A stretch of 64,000 nucleotides of DNA from Trematomus loennbergii (lineage: Eukaryota; Chordata; Actinopteri; Perciformes; Nototheniidae): NCBI GenBank assembly GCA_012861695.1, contig JAAOOA010000127.1:20296255-20360254 (forward strand), given 5' to 3'. The notes below the pieces were generated by a model that saw only the letters and a program-made list of their open reading frames with translations, searched no databases and was not told where the DNA came from. A program made the position numbers and the translations under genes. Shown piece after piece: positions 50,101-60,210 of the stretch (positions are counted from its first letter, which is position 1; each line of letters begins with the position of its first letter).

Positions 50101-53100
50101 AGGCAGTGGCACTCTATCATGACCTTTGTGCACTTTGTGCTCAAGGGGGTTTTCATCTCACAAAGTGGATTAGCAACAGACGTACCGTGCTTGCTGCTAT
50201 ACCTTCGATGGAGAGAGCGAAAGAAGTTAAGGATCTGGACTTGGATAATGACACACTCCCTGTGGAAAGAGCATTGGGCGTACAGTGGTGTGTTGAGTCA
50301 GATGTCTTTAAGTTCAAGATCATGATCAAGGACAAACCCATAACCAGAAGAGGGATCCTTTCCATGGTCAGCTCAATCTTTGACCCATTAGGAATATTGG
50401 CACCTGTGGTCCTATCAGCCAAGATGATTCTTCAAGACTTGTGCAGAAGGGAACTTGGTTGGGATGATATTATACCAGCCTCAGCTGCACAAGAGTGGAA
50501 AAGTTGGCTGAAGGAGCTCTGCAATCTCGAAGAGTTTAAAGTTGACAGATGCCTAAAACCGGTGGATTTTGGGGAAGTGACCTCTGCTCAGCTACACCAC
50601 TTTGCAGATGCAAGTGAAGACGGCTATGGAACAGTGACTTACCTGTTATTACATAACATCAAAGGACAAGTGCACTGTGTCTTCATTATGGGAAAAGCTA
50701 GAGTGGCCCCATTGAAACCAATAACCATCCCTCGAATGGAATTGACGGCTGCCGTGGTTGCAAGTCGTATGGACAAGATGTGTAGGAAGGAGCTGCAAAT
50801 GCAACTTAAAGACTCCATCTTTTGGACTGATAGTACTTCCGTATTAAAGTACATCAGTAATGAGACCTTAAGGTTTCGTACATTCGTCGCAAACAGGGTT
50901 TCAAAAATACGCAGTGTATCAAATCCATCTCAGTGGAGATATGTTCCCACCGCAAGCAATCCTGCCGACTGGGCTTCCAGGGGAGTCAAAGTGGAAACGC
51001 TCCTGAAAGATGACACATGGGTGTCTGGACCTCAGTTTCTCACTGGACCTGAAGAACAGTGGCCTGTGAACCCTGATGGCTCTGAAATGGCACCAGAAGA
51101 CCCTGAGGTCAAGATAAGTCTGAATGTGAACGCTGTGCAGGTTGAAAAAGAGATGGATGCTGTAACCCGATTGATCAATCACTTCTCTTCTTGGATCCAC
51201 CTGAAGAAGACGGTTGGTTGGATCCTTAGGTTGAAAAACCTGCTGCTGTGCTCATAGTCGATGACTCAGCACCTCGCAACTCATGGCTTACAGGAAGGAT
51301 TGTACAAACCATTCCAGACAGAAGAGGACTTGTACGTCAGGTGCGAGTGAAGACAAAAACTAGCTATCTGGACAGGCCTATCACAAAGATCTGCCTTTCA
51401 GGAAGCAGAAGAGCCGTGAGGAAATTAGTGGGTTATTGAACTTCATAGACCTTGACATTGACGTTTTTTCGACTTTTTACCAAGTGATAGTAAAGATCAC
51501 TCCTTCATAGGCTAACAAACTATATATTTTTCTTTTTTGCCTAAAGAAGAAAAGGACACTTTAACAAAGGACGTTTTTATCCTTAAAAGTTTTTTCCTTG
51601 ATTGTCTCCTACATCATTTTTCAGTTGTGTAATTATTATGTTGATATAATTAGGGGCCGGAATGTAGGAGCCACATTTGAAGTAGTAGTTTCTGTGTTTA
51701 TTACGGGACATGTTTTTGAGTCACTTTAGGTGGTGGGCGTGTCAAAGGATTTGTGTGGTGACGTTTGCGGTTATATCCGGTTGCTTTTACCTGCACTTTG
51801 TGATAGATGGAGGGGGAGTGAACTGGAGAAGGACAATTTTTGTTGCACGCACGCACGCACGCACGCACACGCATGCACATGCACACATGCACGCATAATA
51901 TACATATGGATATGGACTATTGAACTTTTGCTAAGAAAATAAAAGGTCAAACGCATACTGTTTGGAAAGACTGAGTTTTTGCGCGTCCACAGTGTTTTTT
52001 CTCTTGTTTAGTCCCTCGCGGCACTTTGTTTGAAAGTTTACTGCCGCAATATAAGTATTTTGCTCAATAAAAGAGCTGCTTGCATGGCTGTCGTGTAATC
52101 TTTATAACTAACAACTTGAGTAAAACTTTATAATAATTAAAAACAGCTGTATGTCCAAAGGTTCACCAAAATAATAATATAAAGATTGTTTCTAAGATAA
52201 TTCTTTACTCCATCAGGTATAAAATATGTCAAACATTTGTATTTATTCCTGTATTTCTTTCTTGTGGGGGGGGGGCTCCCAAATGGTACAATATTTGTAC
52301 ATTGAGTCTACATTTCTTTACATTTTAAAATGTGACTTCTACTTCTGTTCCCCACAGCCCCGGTAATAATGCACCTTTGGCAGCCTCTATGCATAAACCA
52401 GAGGAGTCCCTCAGAGGTGTTTCTGTTTCGACGTCGAATTTGATCACAGCGTGTGGAAAGTATCTCTGCAAGATAAAGAAAAAAGAAAGAAAAGTAAAGC
52501 CAAAACATTGCTCATTGATTAAAAGCTTTAACCTCATAATGTGAAATGAAACCTGGGAATTTACCCTATGGAGGAAGGAGTCTCGGCCCACAGCCCCGAT
52601 CTTGCCGCTGTAATTTATCAGACCAAAATTCCCTTCAGTCGCTCCATAAAACTCTCTGATTTTAACGTTTCCAAACCTGTTGATGAAGTCCCTCCAAACA
52701 TCGGCTCTGATCCCGTTGCCTACTGCAAGTCTCACTTTGTGGCTTCGATCATTAGGTTTCTGTCGGGGAAAAAACATTTTAAAAAACAGTTATTTTTATA
52801 TCTGGTGAGCACTAAAGTATCATCAATGTTAGTTCTGTGATACCTTTGGTGTGTTGCACAAGTAACGCATGATTTCCCCTATGTACTGTATGACGGTGAC
52901 GTCATATTTCCTGCAGTCGTTCCAGAACTGCGACACAGAGAACTTACTCCTCAAAGCCACTGTGATACCTACACACAGCAACAGACAAAAAAACAACTGA
53001 AAGGATACGATTGGTAATTTTGGCCTCTCAACAAATCTATGATCGACCCACAAACACATGTCTGTGCTCCAAACTCCAATGTTTCCTAAAACTATGATAA

Positions 53101-56100
53101 GAGAGAGAGTTACGCTGATCCATCTGGACAAAGATGGAGTCAGACTCAAGGAAGGATGCGGCTGCGAGGTGCCCAGTTTTCCACTGTTATTCTGTTCCAG
53201 AAACTCCGTGTTGAACTTGATGGGGTTGAAAAAAAGAGGCAGCCCGTTTGGGGCCTTTCACAATGTCTCAAATGCTACTCAGCCCACTGGAGGATTTGGA
53301 TCTTCTTTGGGAGGATGCAGATCAGCTGAGCCAGGCTGATACACATCCTGTTCTTCTGCCTCCTCGAACTTCAGTGCTTTCATCTCCATCATGATGTTGT
53401 CAATCCTCACCTCCTCTTTGTTTTTTATGCTGGCAATAACAATTGTTTTGCCATCATGGCTTTCAGCTTTTGATTGGCTTCCCCCTCCCCTTGCTGCCTC
53501 CTGAATATCATCAACATCTCCGTCAAACTGGTCCCACGGTGAAGTCATGTTTGCTGCTGGCTATTTCGGACTCCTCTTGGACTTTGTGCTGGAGGGACTA
53601 GTTGGCATACTTGGAGTTCAGGGCAGTATGGGGAGCCTTGTGCTGCTCCTGCTACAACAGACACTTCCTCCTCACTTGGTGGGGTAGTGGTGGTCTAATG
53701 GATAGTGAGGTGGGCTGAAGATCGGAAGGTTGTGAGTTCAAATCCCGCCTGGAACACCACCACTAGTGTGCACTTGAGTAAGGCACTTAGTCCTTAGTTA
53801 CTCCAGGGAGAATGTCCCTGTAATTGGTAATTGTAAGTCGCTTTGGATAAAAGCCTCAGCTAAATGAAATGTAATGTAATGTAATCTTCAACCCGAGATC
53901 AGTCTTTCAGATTCTGCCACATCGTTTGTTCATTGCTAGGGTTCGATGCCATTGGGTCAGTCTGACTGGGTTTCTCCTCGACCCCTCTGTGCTTTAATCT
54001 TTATATTTTATTATATGAGCTACCCCTGATTGAAAATAACCAACTTTGTATTAATTCATTGAATTAGTGAGAAAAATACAATACAACACCACCTATATTG
54101 CCTAACAAAACTGCTGATGCTGATAAAACGTTTCCTTACCAGATAATTATATATATACCCACAAGTGTTTACCTCTGTCAATAGCTGAAGCAAATCCAAG
54201 GAAGCCGGTGGTGTGATAAAGAGGGAGGCTGATATAAAGCACATCATCAGAGTTCATTCCTGCTAGAGACGGCATGCAGGCTAGTTGCCACAGTTTGGCA
54301 TGAGAGATCGCAGCTGCTTTAGGGAAACCTGTTGAAAGAGAAGCCAGAGGCATGTTGAGTTGTACACTGAACATTTTAAGAAATAGGCCTATTTCACCCA
54401 CAGAATAACCATTGTACCATTTGTATCAACTCACCCCATGTTACTTTAAATTCTTGAAAACAACTTGATAAATATCCACTGGGGACAAAGATGTTTTGAT
54501 GAACTTAAGTAAATGTTGGCCTTGTATTAAAACAGCAAAACAATATGAAAAACTTCATTTATATGCTCTCTACTTTCCGAAACATGTGCATTTTCAAGTG
54601 TCCTCAATGACTTTAATTCATCAAGACTTTCCTTTCTTTATGGATTTTTGTATTCACATTAAAGAAATACAAGAAAAACAAAGTTCCTTCCTGGAATCAA
54701 ATTGAATTCCTCAATACTTTTTTCCTACTATTTTTTTTACAAGAAGTCAAGGTAACTCAGGTCAGTTATTGATATACAAATGCTCATTCAAAAGGGGATT
54801 TCTGCACCTGAGGAAACTCACCTGTTGTCCCGGATGTGTAAATGTAGGCTGCTGGACTCCGCAGGGTTAAATGTGACCTTAAATCCTTGGACAGCGGCTC
54901 AGAGGAGGCGTGGCTCATTTGATCTTTGAAGCTCTTCACATCTGCAGTCTGGCATCTGTCAGTCAGGATGAACACAGTGACCTGCTGCTCCAACAGAGCG
55001 GGCAAGACCTCATCCACAGCATCCTGTAACTCTGACAAGAAAACAAAATGAGCATCTCCTCTGCGCCTTGCTTCCCTGCAGCTGAGGCAGTGGTTAACTG
55101 CACATGCACCAGTGTTTAGAAGTAAAGTCAAAAATACCAATTATTTTTTACCTTATTTAATCTACTTGTTTTGTGAAATGTGGATACTTTTACCTCCTGA
55201 AAAAAACATCTGAGAGGTCAAGGGGAAACCATTATTTAGTGGAAGTGGAAATTGTGACAACAAGGCACTGCTCAGTGGCGGCTGGTGGAAAATATGTTTG
55301 GTGGGGCTATGGAAGTGGTGACCAAACCATACTAGGGCGGTCCGGGGGGATCCTCCCCCGGAAGACATTTTTGAGAAATGACCCCTTAAATGATGACTTC
55401 TGGTGATGTTAGAGGGGGGGGGGGAGGACAAATTGAGGCTTAAAAATACGAGATAATCCATAATCTTCAGTGTGGTTACCTATGAATCTTCCAAAACTCT
55501 GCAACAGTACAGTAGGCCCACTGGTGCTTTGGGAACACTCAAATTATTTAATTCCCATTTAAATTCAGGAGACTAAATACGAACTGTGTGTGTGTGTGTG
55601 TGTGTGCGCGCGCGCGCGCGCCAGCCATACTCGCCAACCCTCCCGATTTTCGCGGGAGACTCCATTGCCCTCTCCCGGGGTCATATTTCTCCCGCATTTC
55701 TCCCGATTTCTGACAAAATCTGATTTACTCACGACTGTTTCCACTCGGACTTTAATACAGCTACACCATTGTTTGGTTTCCATGGTAGCACTTCTCTTTA
55801 GCAGCGCGCGCAACTCAAAGTCTGAGAGGGTGAGGAAGATGAAAACTGAACAAGAATCGACAACTCGACCCTCTGCTCCTTTCCTGTAAAATACAGGTCC
55901 AGCCCACACATATGCTCCATGGTGCTACAGGCATTGCCCTTACAACTACAATAAGCATGTTAATCTACAGCTCCGGCGATCCACTAGTCTCCACCTGCAG
56001 ACGCAGCCATCCTCGACAACTACTGCAGCGTCACCTTGGATACGAGTCCAAACAACTCACAGACACACAGGCCAGGGCGCTGACAGGGCGCCCTTTGAGC

Positions 56101-57388
56101 ATCAGATCTGACGACGCTGATTGGCTGAAATTATGTTTCGGCGGCATAGTTTACAGATAGCAACAGTCAGCTTGTTGGCTGCTGCTGCTCTGGCTGATGG
56201 CTCCTTTCTTACCGCCCGGACAAGAGAGGGTAATGATACACGCTGCGGACAGGCAGGAAACATGTGACTTATCAGTAACTTTAGACATTGTAAAACAATT
56301 TTAAACGAGACTTTATTGTAGATTATACATGTTACTGATACCAACTATATATATTTACCTTGTTCATTAAAAAAAAATATTTTTTTTATTTTATTTTTTT
56401 TTTTTTAATGACAATCAAACATGTGGGAAGAGGGGGGGCGGCGCCCCTAGCGCCCCTATGGGCCGGCCGCCACTGGCACTGCTGTATTTAGATCATTTCC
56501 CCTGCAGCAAATTGTTATGTATGTATGGTTCACATTATGATGTCCATATTATGAGTTTGCCTATCCTCTGTGCATTCCTTTCTGACACTAAAAGGACATT
56601 TACTTGAAAAAAAAGATAGTTCCACGTGACACAAGTTTACTTTTAGTTACTTCTTACTCGAAAGAAATAATTAGGCCTAGTCGAAAGCAAATTGCATCTC
56701 CCAGAGCCTTTACAAAAAAAAAAAAAAAACTGACTTAAAACAGTGACATAGTTCTACTCCGAAAACATTTCTTATTATTAAAACAATCATTTTAATTAGT
56801 TAACTCAATTAATTGATTAAAAGAAAGACTGATCTCCCTAAAAACCTACCCTGAAGTTAGGGCACATCACATAGATCCAGCACTTAATGTTTTCATGACG
56901 CCCACAACAAGTGATGAAACCTGATTACCTTCCGCAGCGACCAGAGTCCTGGCTCCGCTGCACTTGAAGCAGTGTAACAGGGACTTGGATCTGATGTTGC
57001 AGTTGAGGAAAGCAGCGGAACATCCGATCTTCACCAAACCCAGCCACAGCCACAGAAACACGGGCTCATTTCCGAGGAACAGCGCGACCGTGTCTCCTTG
57101 CTTCAGCAGGCCGCTCTGCAGGAACACCCGGGCCGCCTTGTTACTGAGCTCCTCCGCGTCCCGGTAGGTAAAGGTCTCATCTCCAAACAGGATGAACGGC
57201 TTGTGTGGGTGCTCCTTCTCTGCGTCTATGAACCGATCCAGTATGGAGTAGTTGGTCTGCATGTATTTCAGGATGCGGCTCCTCCTTTTCAACTTTTTAC
57301 GCACGAATTGGACATCCCGGAAAAAGTGCGGATTGCGGAAAAATAGGGCGAGAAGACCCACCGCGGCAAACACTATCCAGACAAGCAT
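44113..57388 (-). CDS. slc27a2: slc27a2-like acyl-CoA synthetase / fatty acid transporter, copy 3 (best copy, one frame break)
   Basis: Exons: 56929-57388, 54822-55031, 54173-54328, 52844-52968, 52565-52759, 52375-52465, 45685-45882, 45499-45596, 44390-44520, 44113-44289. Start is the ATG at 57388, followed by a hydrophobic N-terminus ('[17 protein letters not shown]') and the basic 'RKKLKRR'. Exon 1 is intact here (460 bp), unlike copies 1 and 2. Expected product is about 613 residues with AMP-binding 'YIYTSGTTG' near residue 220 and the FATP motifs 'FYGATEGN' and 'RWKGENV'. Exon 7 is 198 bp where phase needs 199: one base is missing near 45836 (about residue 430), giving a stop about 16 codons on, before '[11 protein letters not shown]'. 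A 6-kb BEL element fills intron 6. Either a pseudogene or a base error. Exon 3 has two substitutions against copies 1 and 2. Confidence 0.85.
46005..46395 (+). repeat. Left LTR of the BEL/Pao element
   Basis: Begins ATGTAGGAGCC and ends GCCGCAAT. It has a polyadenylation signal AATAAA at 46283-46288 and an unstable GCAC-like tract at about 46190-46240. It matches the right LTR except for a few bases and that tract. Confidence 0.9.
46826..47302 (+). CDS. BEL element ORF1: coiled-coil gag N-terminal part
   Basis: 158 codons, rich in Lys, Glu and Gln, with a clear heptad-type coiled coil in the last third ('[19 protein letters not shown]'). Its stop overlaps the next start by 4 bases (ATGA at 47299). 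In the next frame the coding sense continues directly, so this is probably the N-terminal part of a single gag-pol frame broken by one base, not a separate gene. Internal to the BEL element. Confidence 0.75.
   Translation: MSISGSNSDVNVAKMDEQKRELILTAKALANKMEKLQKERQSKVHKMKSVIKTMKDLMQRDDNASQIQTQLEHLIQLVKETTLLHKSVIPLLPADEQETKAEADMAALLARQRLLKDKHALDEQEEEQEEELRKKKEQLRKKREQLEMEVEIAHQGLK
47299..49323 (+). CDS. BEL element ORF2: gag-like domain, zinc knuckles and aspartic protease
   Basis: 674 codons. Residues of about 137-300 form the gag-like domain usual in BEL/Pao proteins (starts '[14 protein letters not shown]'). Cysteine-rich knuckles follow at about 378-435 ('CLFCGGRH', '[14 protein letters not shown]', 'CKVC'), then the aspartic protease active site '[10 protein letters not shown]' near residue 503. 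The frame runs off near its end: coding sense passes to another frame around 49240-49290, and the last residues before the stop are out of frame. Either a one-base indel or a frameshift site. Confidence 0.85.
   Translation: MNVLRRSGRSRAASDTSVSPNGMHSYLERGRKEAILSAGAKTFVPDTNRPTGGQSDVQFLHREHEAEYGHLQHQATRSSEANIHQSSSQSHPQLQQQSNHPAAPAPSSSAQNPLINVLERQNEITSMLVQQQSLSFLPKREIQIFDGSPFQYQAFIRAFEHSIEEKTHNPKDCLYFLEQYTRGQPLELVRSCQHMAHDRGYAKAKALLQEHFGNAQKIVSAYMEKALSWQPIKVEDVRALQAYGLFLRGCCNVMEEFEYMCELNMPSNMLAIIKKLPYKYRDKWRTLAYDLQKRQGRRATFMDIVNFIERQVDIVSDPLFGDIQDTPPAANKDVRKAKFEPRSRMRGSSFATTITTAEKKVEPEIRMKERGSLGTSVCLFCGGRHILDLCFQLERKAHSEKIAFLREHGVCFGCLCIGHMSKDCRKRLSCKVCSLKHPSILHIYQKEKETDTMQAKGKAISSALISVQSSGLTGAGEPDCTLSIVPIQVKSKKGHETFLTYAFLDPGSSASFCTERLMNKLNLRGRRTDILLRTMGQEKIVGSHIVSDLHVAGLDSSHYCELPDTYTQKTMPVHRGNIPRQKDLQRWPHLKHVMITEIDSDVDLLIGTNVPEALEPWEVIRSVDGGPYAVKTMLGWTVNGPLRGDRSSEILVDSQMSLSIGYLLQTLKICGSSS
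49359..51257 (+). CDS. BEL element ORF3: reverse transcriptase / RNase H, integrase truncated
   Basis: 632 codons. Reverse-transcriptase motifs '[15 protein letters not shown]' (about residue 113), '[13 protein letters not shown]' and the catalytic 'NFYVDDCL' (about 234). RNase H-like part at about 413 ('[12 protein letters not shown]'). The frame ends soon after '[12 protein letters not shown]', where the integrase should begin. The zinc-binding and DDE catalytic parts of the integrase are missing. True coding sense starts before the first ATG, from about 49250 in this frame. Confidence 0.85.
   Translation: MGPSREDCHFMEYVTKSAKLMDGHYCIGLPLRKRDVSMPNNRRVAEQRTLSLKRRFDKDASFHADYTAFMNDILSKGYAEKVQVVDLERSDGRVWYIPHHGVYHPKKKKIRVVFDCAATFQGTSLNAQLLQGPDLTSTLVGVMTRFRKEPVVLMADIEAMFHQVRVPAEDSDLLRFLWWPNGDHHQNLEEHRMVAHLFGATSSPSCASFALRKCAEDHREQFSPKVINTVLHNFYVDDCLTSVVSEEEAVALYHDLCALCAQGGFHLTKWISNRRTVLAAIPSMERAKEVKDLDLDNDTLPVERALGVQWCVESDVFKFKIMIKDKPITRRGILSMVSSIFDPLGILAPVVLSAKMILQDLCRRELGWDDIIPASAAQEWKSWLKELCNLEEFKVDRCLKPVDFGEVTSAQLHHFADASEDGYGTVTYLLLHNIKGQVHCVFIMGKARVAPLKPITIPRMELTAAVVASRMDKMCRKELQMQLKDSIFWTDSTSVLKYISNETLRFRTFVANRVSKIRSVSNPSQWRYVPTASNPADWASRGVKVETLLKDDTWVSGPQFLTGPEEQWPVNPDGSEMAPEDPEVKISLNVNAVQVEKEMDAVTRLINHFSSWIHLKKTVGWILRLKNLLLCS
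51237..51439 (+). pseudogene. BEL element: C-terminal tail of the integrase region
   Basis: Frame reading '[18 protein letters not shown]...RPITKICL', the C-terminal domain found after the integrase core in BEL/Pao polyproteins. It follows the truncated ORF3 almost directly but in another frame, so the core of roughly 1 kb was deleted with junction near 51230-51250. Confidence 0.8.
51662..52050 (+). repeat. Right LTR of the BEL/Pao element
   Basis: Same ends as the left LTR. A purine-rich stretch 'TAGGGGCCGGA' just upstream (about 51650-51660) is the likely polypurine tract. AATAAA at 51938-51943. Confidence 0.9.
53279..53548 (-). other. Unidentified 89-codon open frame in slc27a2 intron 3, unit 3
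   Basis: Identical in protein to 6060-6329. No family recognised. Confidence 0.25.
53683..53885 (+). mobile_element. tRNA-derived SINE in slc27a2 intron 3, unit 3
   Basis: Copy of 6464-6666 with the same box motifs and tail. Confidence 0.85.
55273..56475. mobile_element. hAT-like element without nested insertions, slc27a2 intron 1, unit 3
   Basis: 1,203 bp with complete 8-bp TSDs GCACTGCT (55265-55272 and 56476-56483). Terminal inverted repeats CAGTGGCGGC. This is the undisturbed version of the elements at 8068 and 28654. It has the TG/CG microsatellite at 55585-55620 and a T-rich low-complexity stretch near 56370-56410. No transposase. Confidence 0.88.
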
Positions 57389-57432
57389 GGTGATCTGTGA
57401 TCAACTCCAGCTGCCTGTGGAAGTCTGACCAG

Positions 57433-57438
57433 TTTATA
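57433..57438 (-). promoter_or_regulatory. Possible TATA box of slc27a2 copy 3
   Basis: TATAAA on the minus strand about 45 bases upstream of the ATG at 57388, kept in all three units. Motif only. Confidence 0.25.
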
Positions 57439-57973
57439 ACAGAGATACAACAAAGGTGGGAACAAAGGAGGATCCCAGCCAGCACAAGGGTTACCAATCT
57501 AGTAGGATCATGTCGTCAGATCACTGATTAACAAAACAAACATTACAATGGAACAACATGAAGATAAACTGAGAGTAAAGTTGCAATATTTTCATGATTG
57601 TCTCCAATGTCAGCAAATGAAAAACGCCCCCAAGTCGGAAACCCCAAAACGTTGTGTACTTATGTTAGAAACTGAATAATACAGCAAAAAACAATCTTGG
57701 AGAAACTGGATCAAGTGTTTGAGGATTTTTGGCATACAAAATTACTGAAATTATCAATAAGCTGTCAAACATGTCAAATGATTATTTTAATGATTGTCTA
57801 GATGGAACAGCATGCTTGTTTATAAAAGGAAGGACAGAACATTTGACCTAGTTCATGATTACAGTGTTTGGGCAGAGCTGCAGCTTTGACCTATGTTCTG
57901 TGACCCATTTAAAAACTGATTAACAAAACATAAACATTACAATGGAACAACATGAAGATAAACTGAGAGTAAG

Positions 57974-58444
57974 AGTGGAGAGAGGCGAGCTCTTCTTGGG
58001 AGGCCGTTGCATTTATTTAGCTGTTCTTCTGTTTCACAAAATACATCACAGACCTCTGTTTTTCTGCTGCCTCGTTTCACTTCCAGAAACATACACACGC
58101 TCGCTCACTCTCTCTCTTAAAGGGACAGCGATCTCATCTCACTCTGCATGACCCTAATATCATAACATGTGTGTTCTGGAGAATCACAGAATGGACGATC
58201 GTCCTTATTATTATGCCGTTTAAACCAATTATTTAAATGTGTTTGTTAAATTCGGCATCATGTAAGTTGCGCTAACAGGTCCACACACTGCTTCCCCGCA
58301 GCGAGGCCCCCCCGCCCTCCTGTTGATAGTTCACGAGCGTCAAGCTCCTCAACCCCCCCCCGTTGATCATTCTCGATCGTTGGCACGCTGATAACAATTT
58401 TATTTTTTAATGGCACTTCATATCAAAAAGGTTGCCGACCCCTG
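57974..58444 (-). mobile_element. hAT-type fragment upstream of slc27a2, unit 3
   Basis: Copy of 14324-14793, with the same CAGGGGTCGGCAACC terminus read on the minus strand. Confidence 0.55.
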
Positions 58445-58652
58445 GTCTAGATGCAACAGCATGCTTGTTTATAAAAGGAAGGACAGAACACTTGACCTAG
58501 TTAATGATTACAGTGTTTGGGCAGAGCTGCAGCTTTGACCTATGTTCTGTGACCCATTTAAAAACATTAGGTTTGTGTTGGGATGAAACAGGTCTGAAAT
58601 AGTTGTGTTTTTGGTGAGGTTTGTAGTATCACCAATGTTAGGTCTGTGATAC

Positions 58653-58776
58653 ATTTGGTGTGTTGCACAAGTAACGCATGATTTCCCTACATTGGGTATG
58701 ACGGTGACATCATATCTCCTGCAGTCGTCCCAAAATTGAGATGCAGAGAACTTCCTCCTCAAAGCCACTGTGATGC
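58653..58776 (-). pseudogene. Isolated second slc27a exon 4, unit 3
   Basis: Copy of 15002-15126. It keeps 'RYDVTVIP', but one base is missing near 58687, so the frame leaves the family sequence before the donor (124 instead of 125 bp). Confidence 0.8.
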
Positions 58777-58933
58777 CTGCACACAACAACAATACGAAAC
58801 ACAATCTGAAAGGATAAGATCGATTATATCTGAGGTTTTTCTGCTTAACATATCAATGAAAAGCCCAAACCAATAATACATGCATCGACAAACACATCCT
58901 TGTAGCCGAGCCTTTGAGGACTCCAGTGTTTTC

Positions 58934-59899
58934 TGAATCTATTGATTTATATTATAATTGGTTTATATAAAATGCAACCCTTATTGCTGAAGAGGCTCGT
59001 CCCTCACGACAAATAATGTATTCTCTCTTAATTTGCAAGCATATGATAATATTTATTAAAACAAATTAAATACATTTATAAAAAAACAAAACATTTATGA
59101 TCTACGCACAGCATATCTCATTAACGTTATATAAAATATATGAAAATATAAAAACAGGCATAACGACGGAGGTGCAGAACACTTAATCTAGTTCTCTGTG
59201 GCAGTCTACAGTACAGGGTGCAGTGACCTGCCAGTATCAGTCTTCAAGGTATCACAAGTTAAATATTACAGTGTGGACAGCGTTTGACCTGTAATGTTTT
59301 TCTAAAAAATACACGTATACTTTATGAAAGGATCACTTCTAAGTGCCTCACTGACATTGCGAACAAACACCTGCAGCTTTAAAGCTACACTGAAATGTTC
59401 AACAGGCATATGAGAGATCTAATAAACAAATCACAAAACAAATATTTTGTTTTGTTTAAAGGAGTGTTACGCCTGTTCTGAGATGATCTGGACCAGGACA
59501 TAGAAGTTGTTTCTTTGGAAACACTGGAACAATTTCTGCATTAAAGAAAAAGTTCCTTTTGGAACGCTAACTTGCTTTCTTGTCGAGAGGTAAATTAAGA
59601 TTGAAACCACTATCATGTCTGTAAAGTTAGCTTAGCGTAGCACAAAAGCTGGGAACATGTGGAGAAAACTAGCCTGTCTCTCTGAACCTTATTTCTTGTG
59701 TAAATTATATTTAATTTGTTTACTATTTCTTGTTTGGTTAACTCACAGTATTACTGGAACTATATCATCACATAAGCCCCCATAACATTACAATTTGTTA
59801 TTCTACTCAATTATATTCGACACTGTTTTGTAAACAAACATTCTGTTCTGGTGGGTTGTTTTTAGCGAACTTTGGAAATCCCAATTGGATTTGATTTTC
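58934..59899. other. 966 bp present only in unit 3, between the relic exon and cep152
   Basis: AT-rich DNA with no coding frame I recognise. In units 1 and 2 the flanks are joined directly at a shared 'TTTTC', as expected for a deletion at microhomology. It may be original intergenic DNA or part of the lost slc27a paralogue. Confidence 0.75.
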
Positions 59900-60210
59900 C
59901 ACCTCATTTCCAGTTTGTACGCTAAACTTAGGTTACTGGCTGCAGGTTTATATTTTGCGAACTCAAGACTGAGTGTCTGAGAGTATCAATCTCCATCAAT
60001 GTCTCTTGCCAAGAAAGCAAATAAGCCAATTTCCTAAATGTCAAACTATTCTGTTAACAATGTTAAAGCAACACAAAGAAACACACTGCAAACATCCATG
60101 AAGGCAACGGTTCTACATCGAGTAAACTTTAAACACTTAATTAAAAAAAGGCACGTTAATGTAAGCTTACTGAAATTATTAGAACTCAGTTCAAAGTTTA
60201 TCTGCCTACT

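Larger units (their letters stand above)
46005..52050 (+). mobile_element. BEL/Pao LTR retrotransposon, integrase core deleted, in slc27a2 intron 6
   Basis: Two LTRs of 391 and 389 bp bound the element, with a 4-bp TSD ATAA (46001-46004 and 52051-52054). Units 1 and 2 show the empty site with one ATAA (4838-4841 and 25422-25425). Inside, in order: coiled-coil gag-like protein, gag/zinc knuckles/aspartic protease, reverse transcriptase with YVDD and RNase H, and a C-terminal integrase-associated tail. It lies antisense to slc27a2. Near-identity of the LTRs points to a recent insertion. Confidence 0.93.
57389..58652. other. Upstream spacer of slc27a2 copy 3
   Basis: Copy of 13740-15001 with the same local direct duplications and the hAT fragment at 57974-58444. 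No gene seen. Confidence 0.6.
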
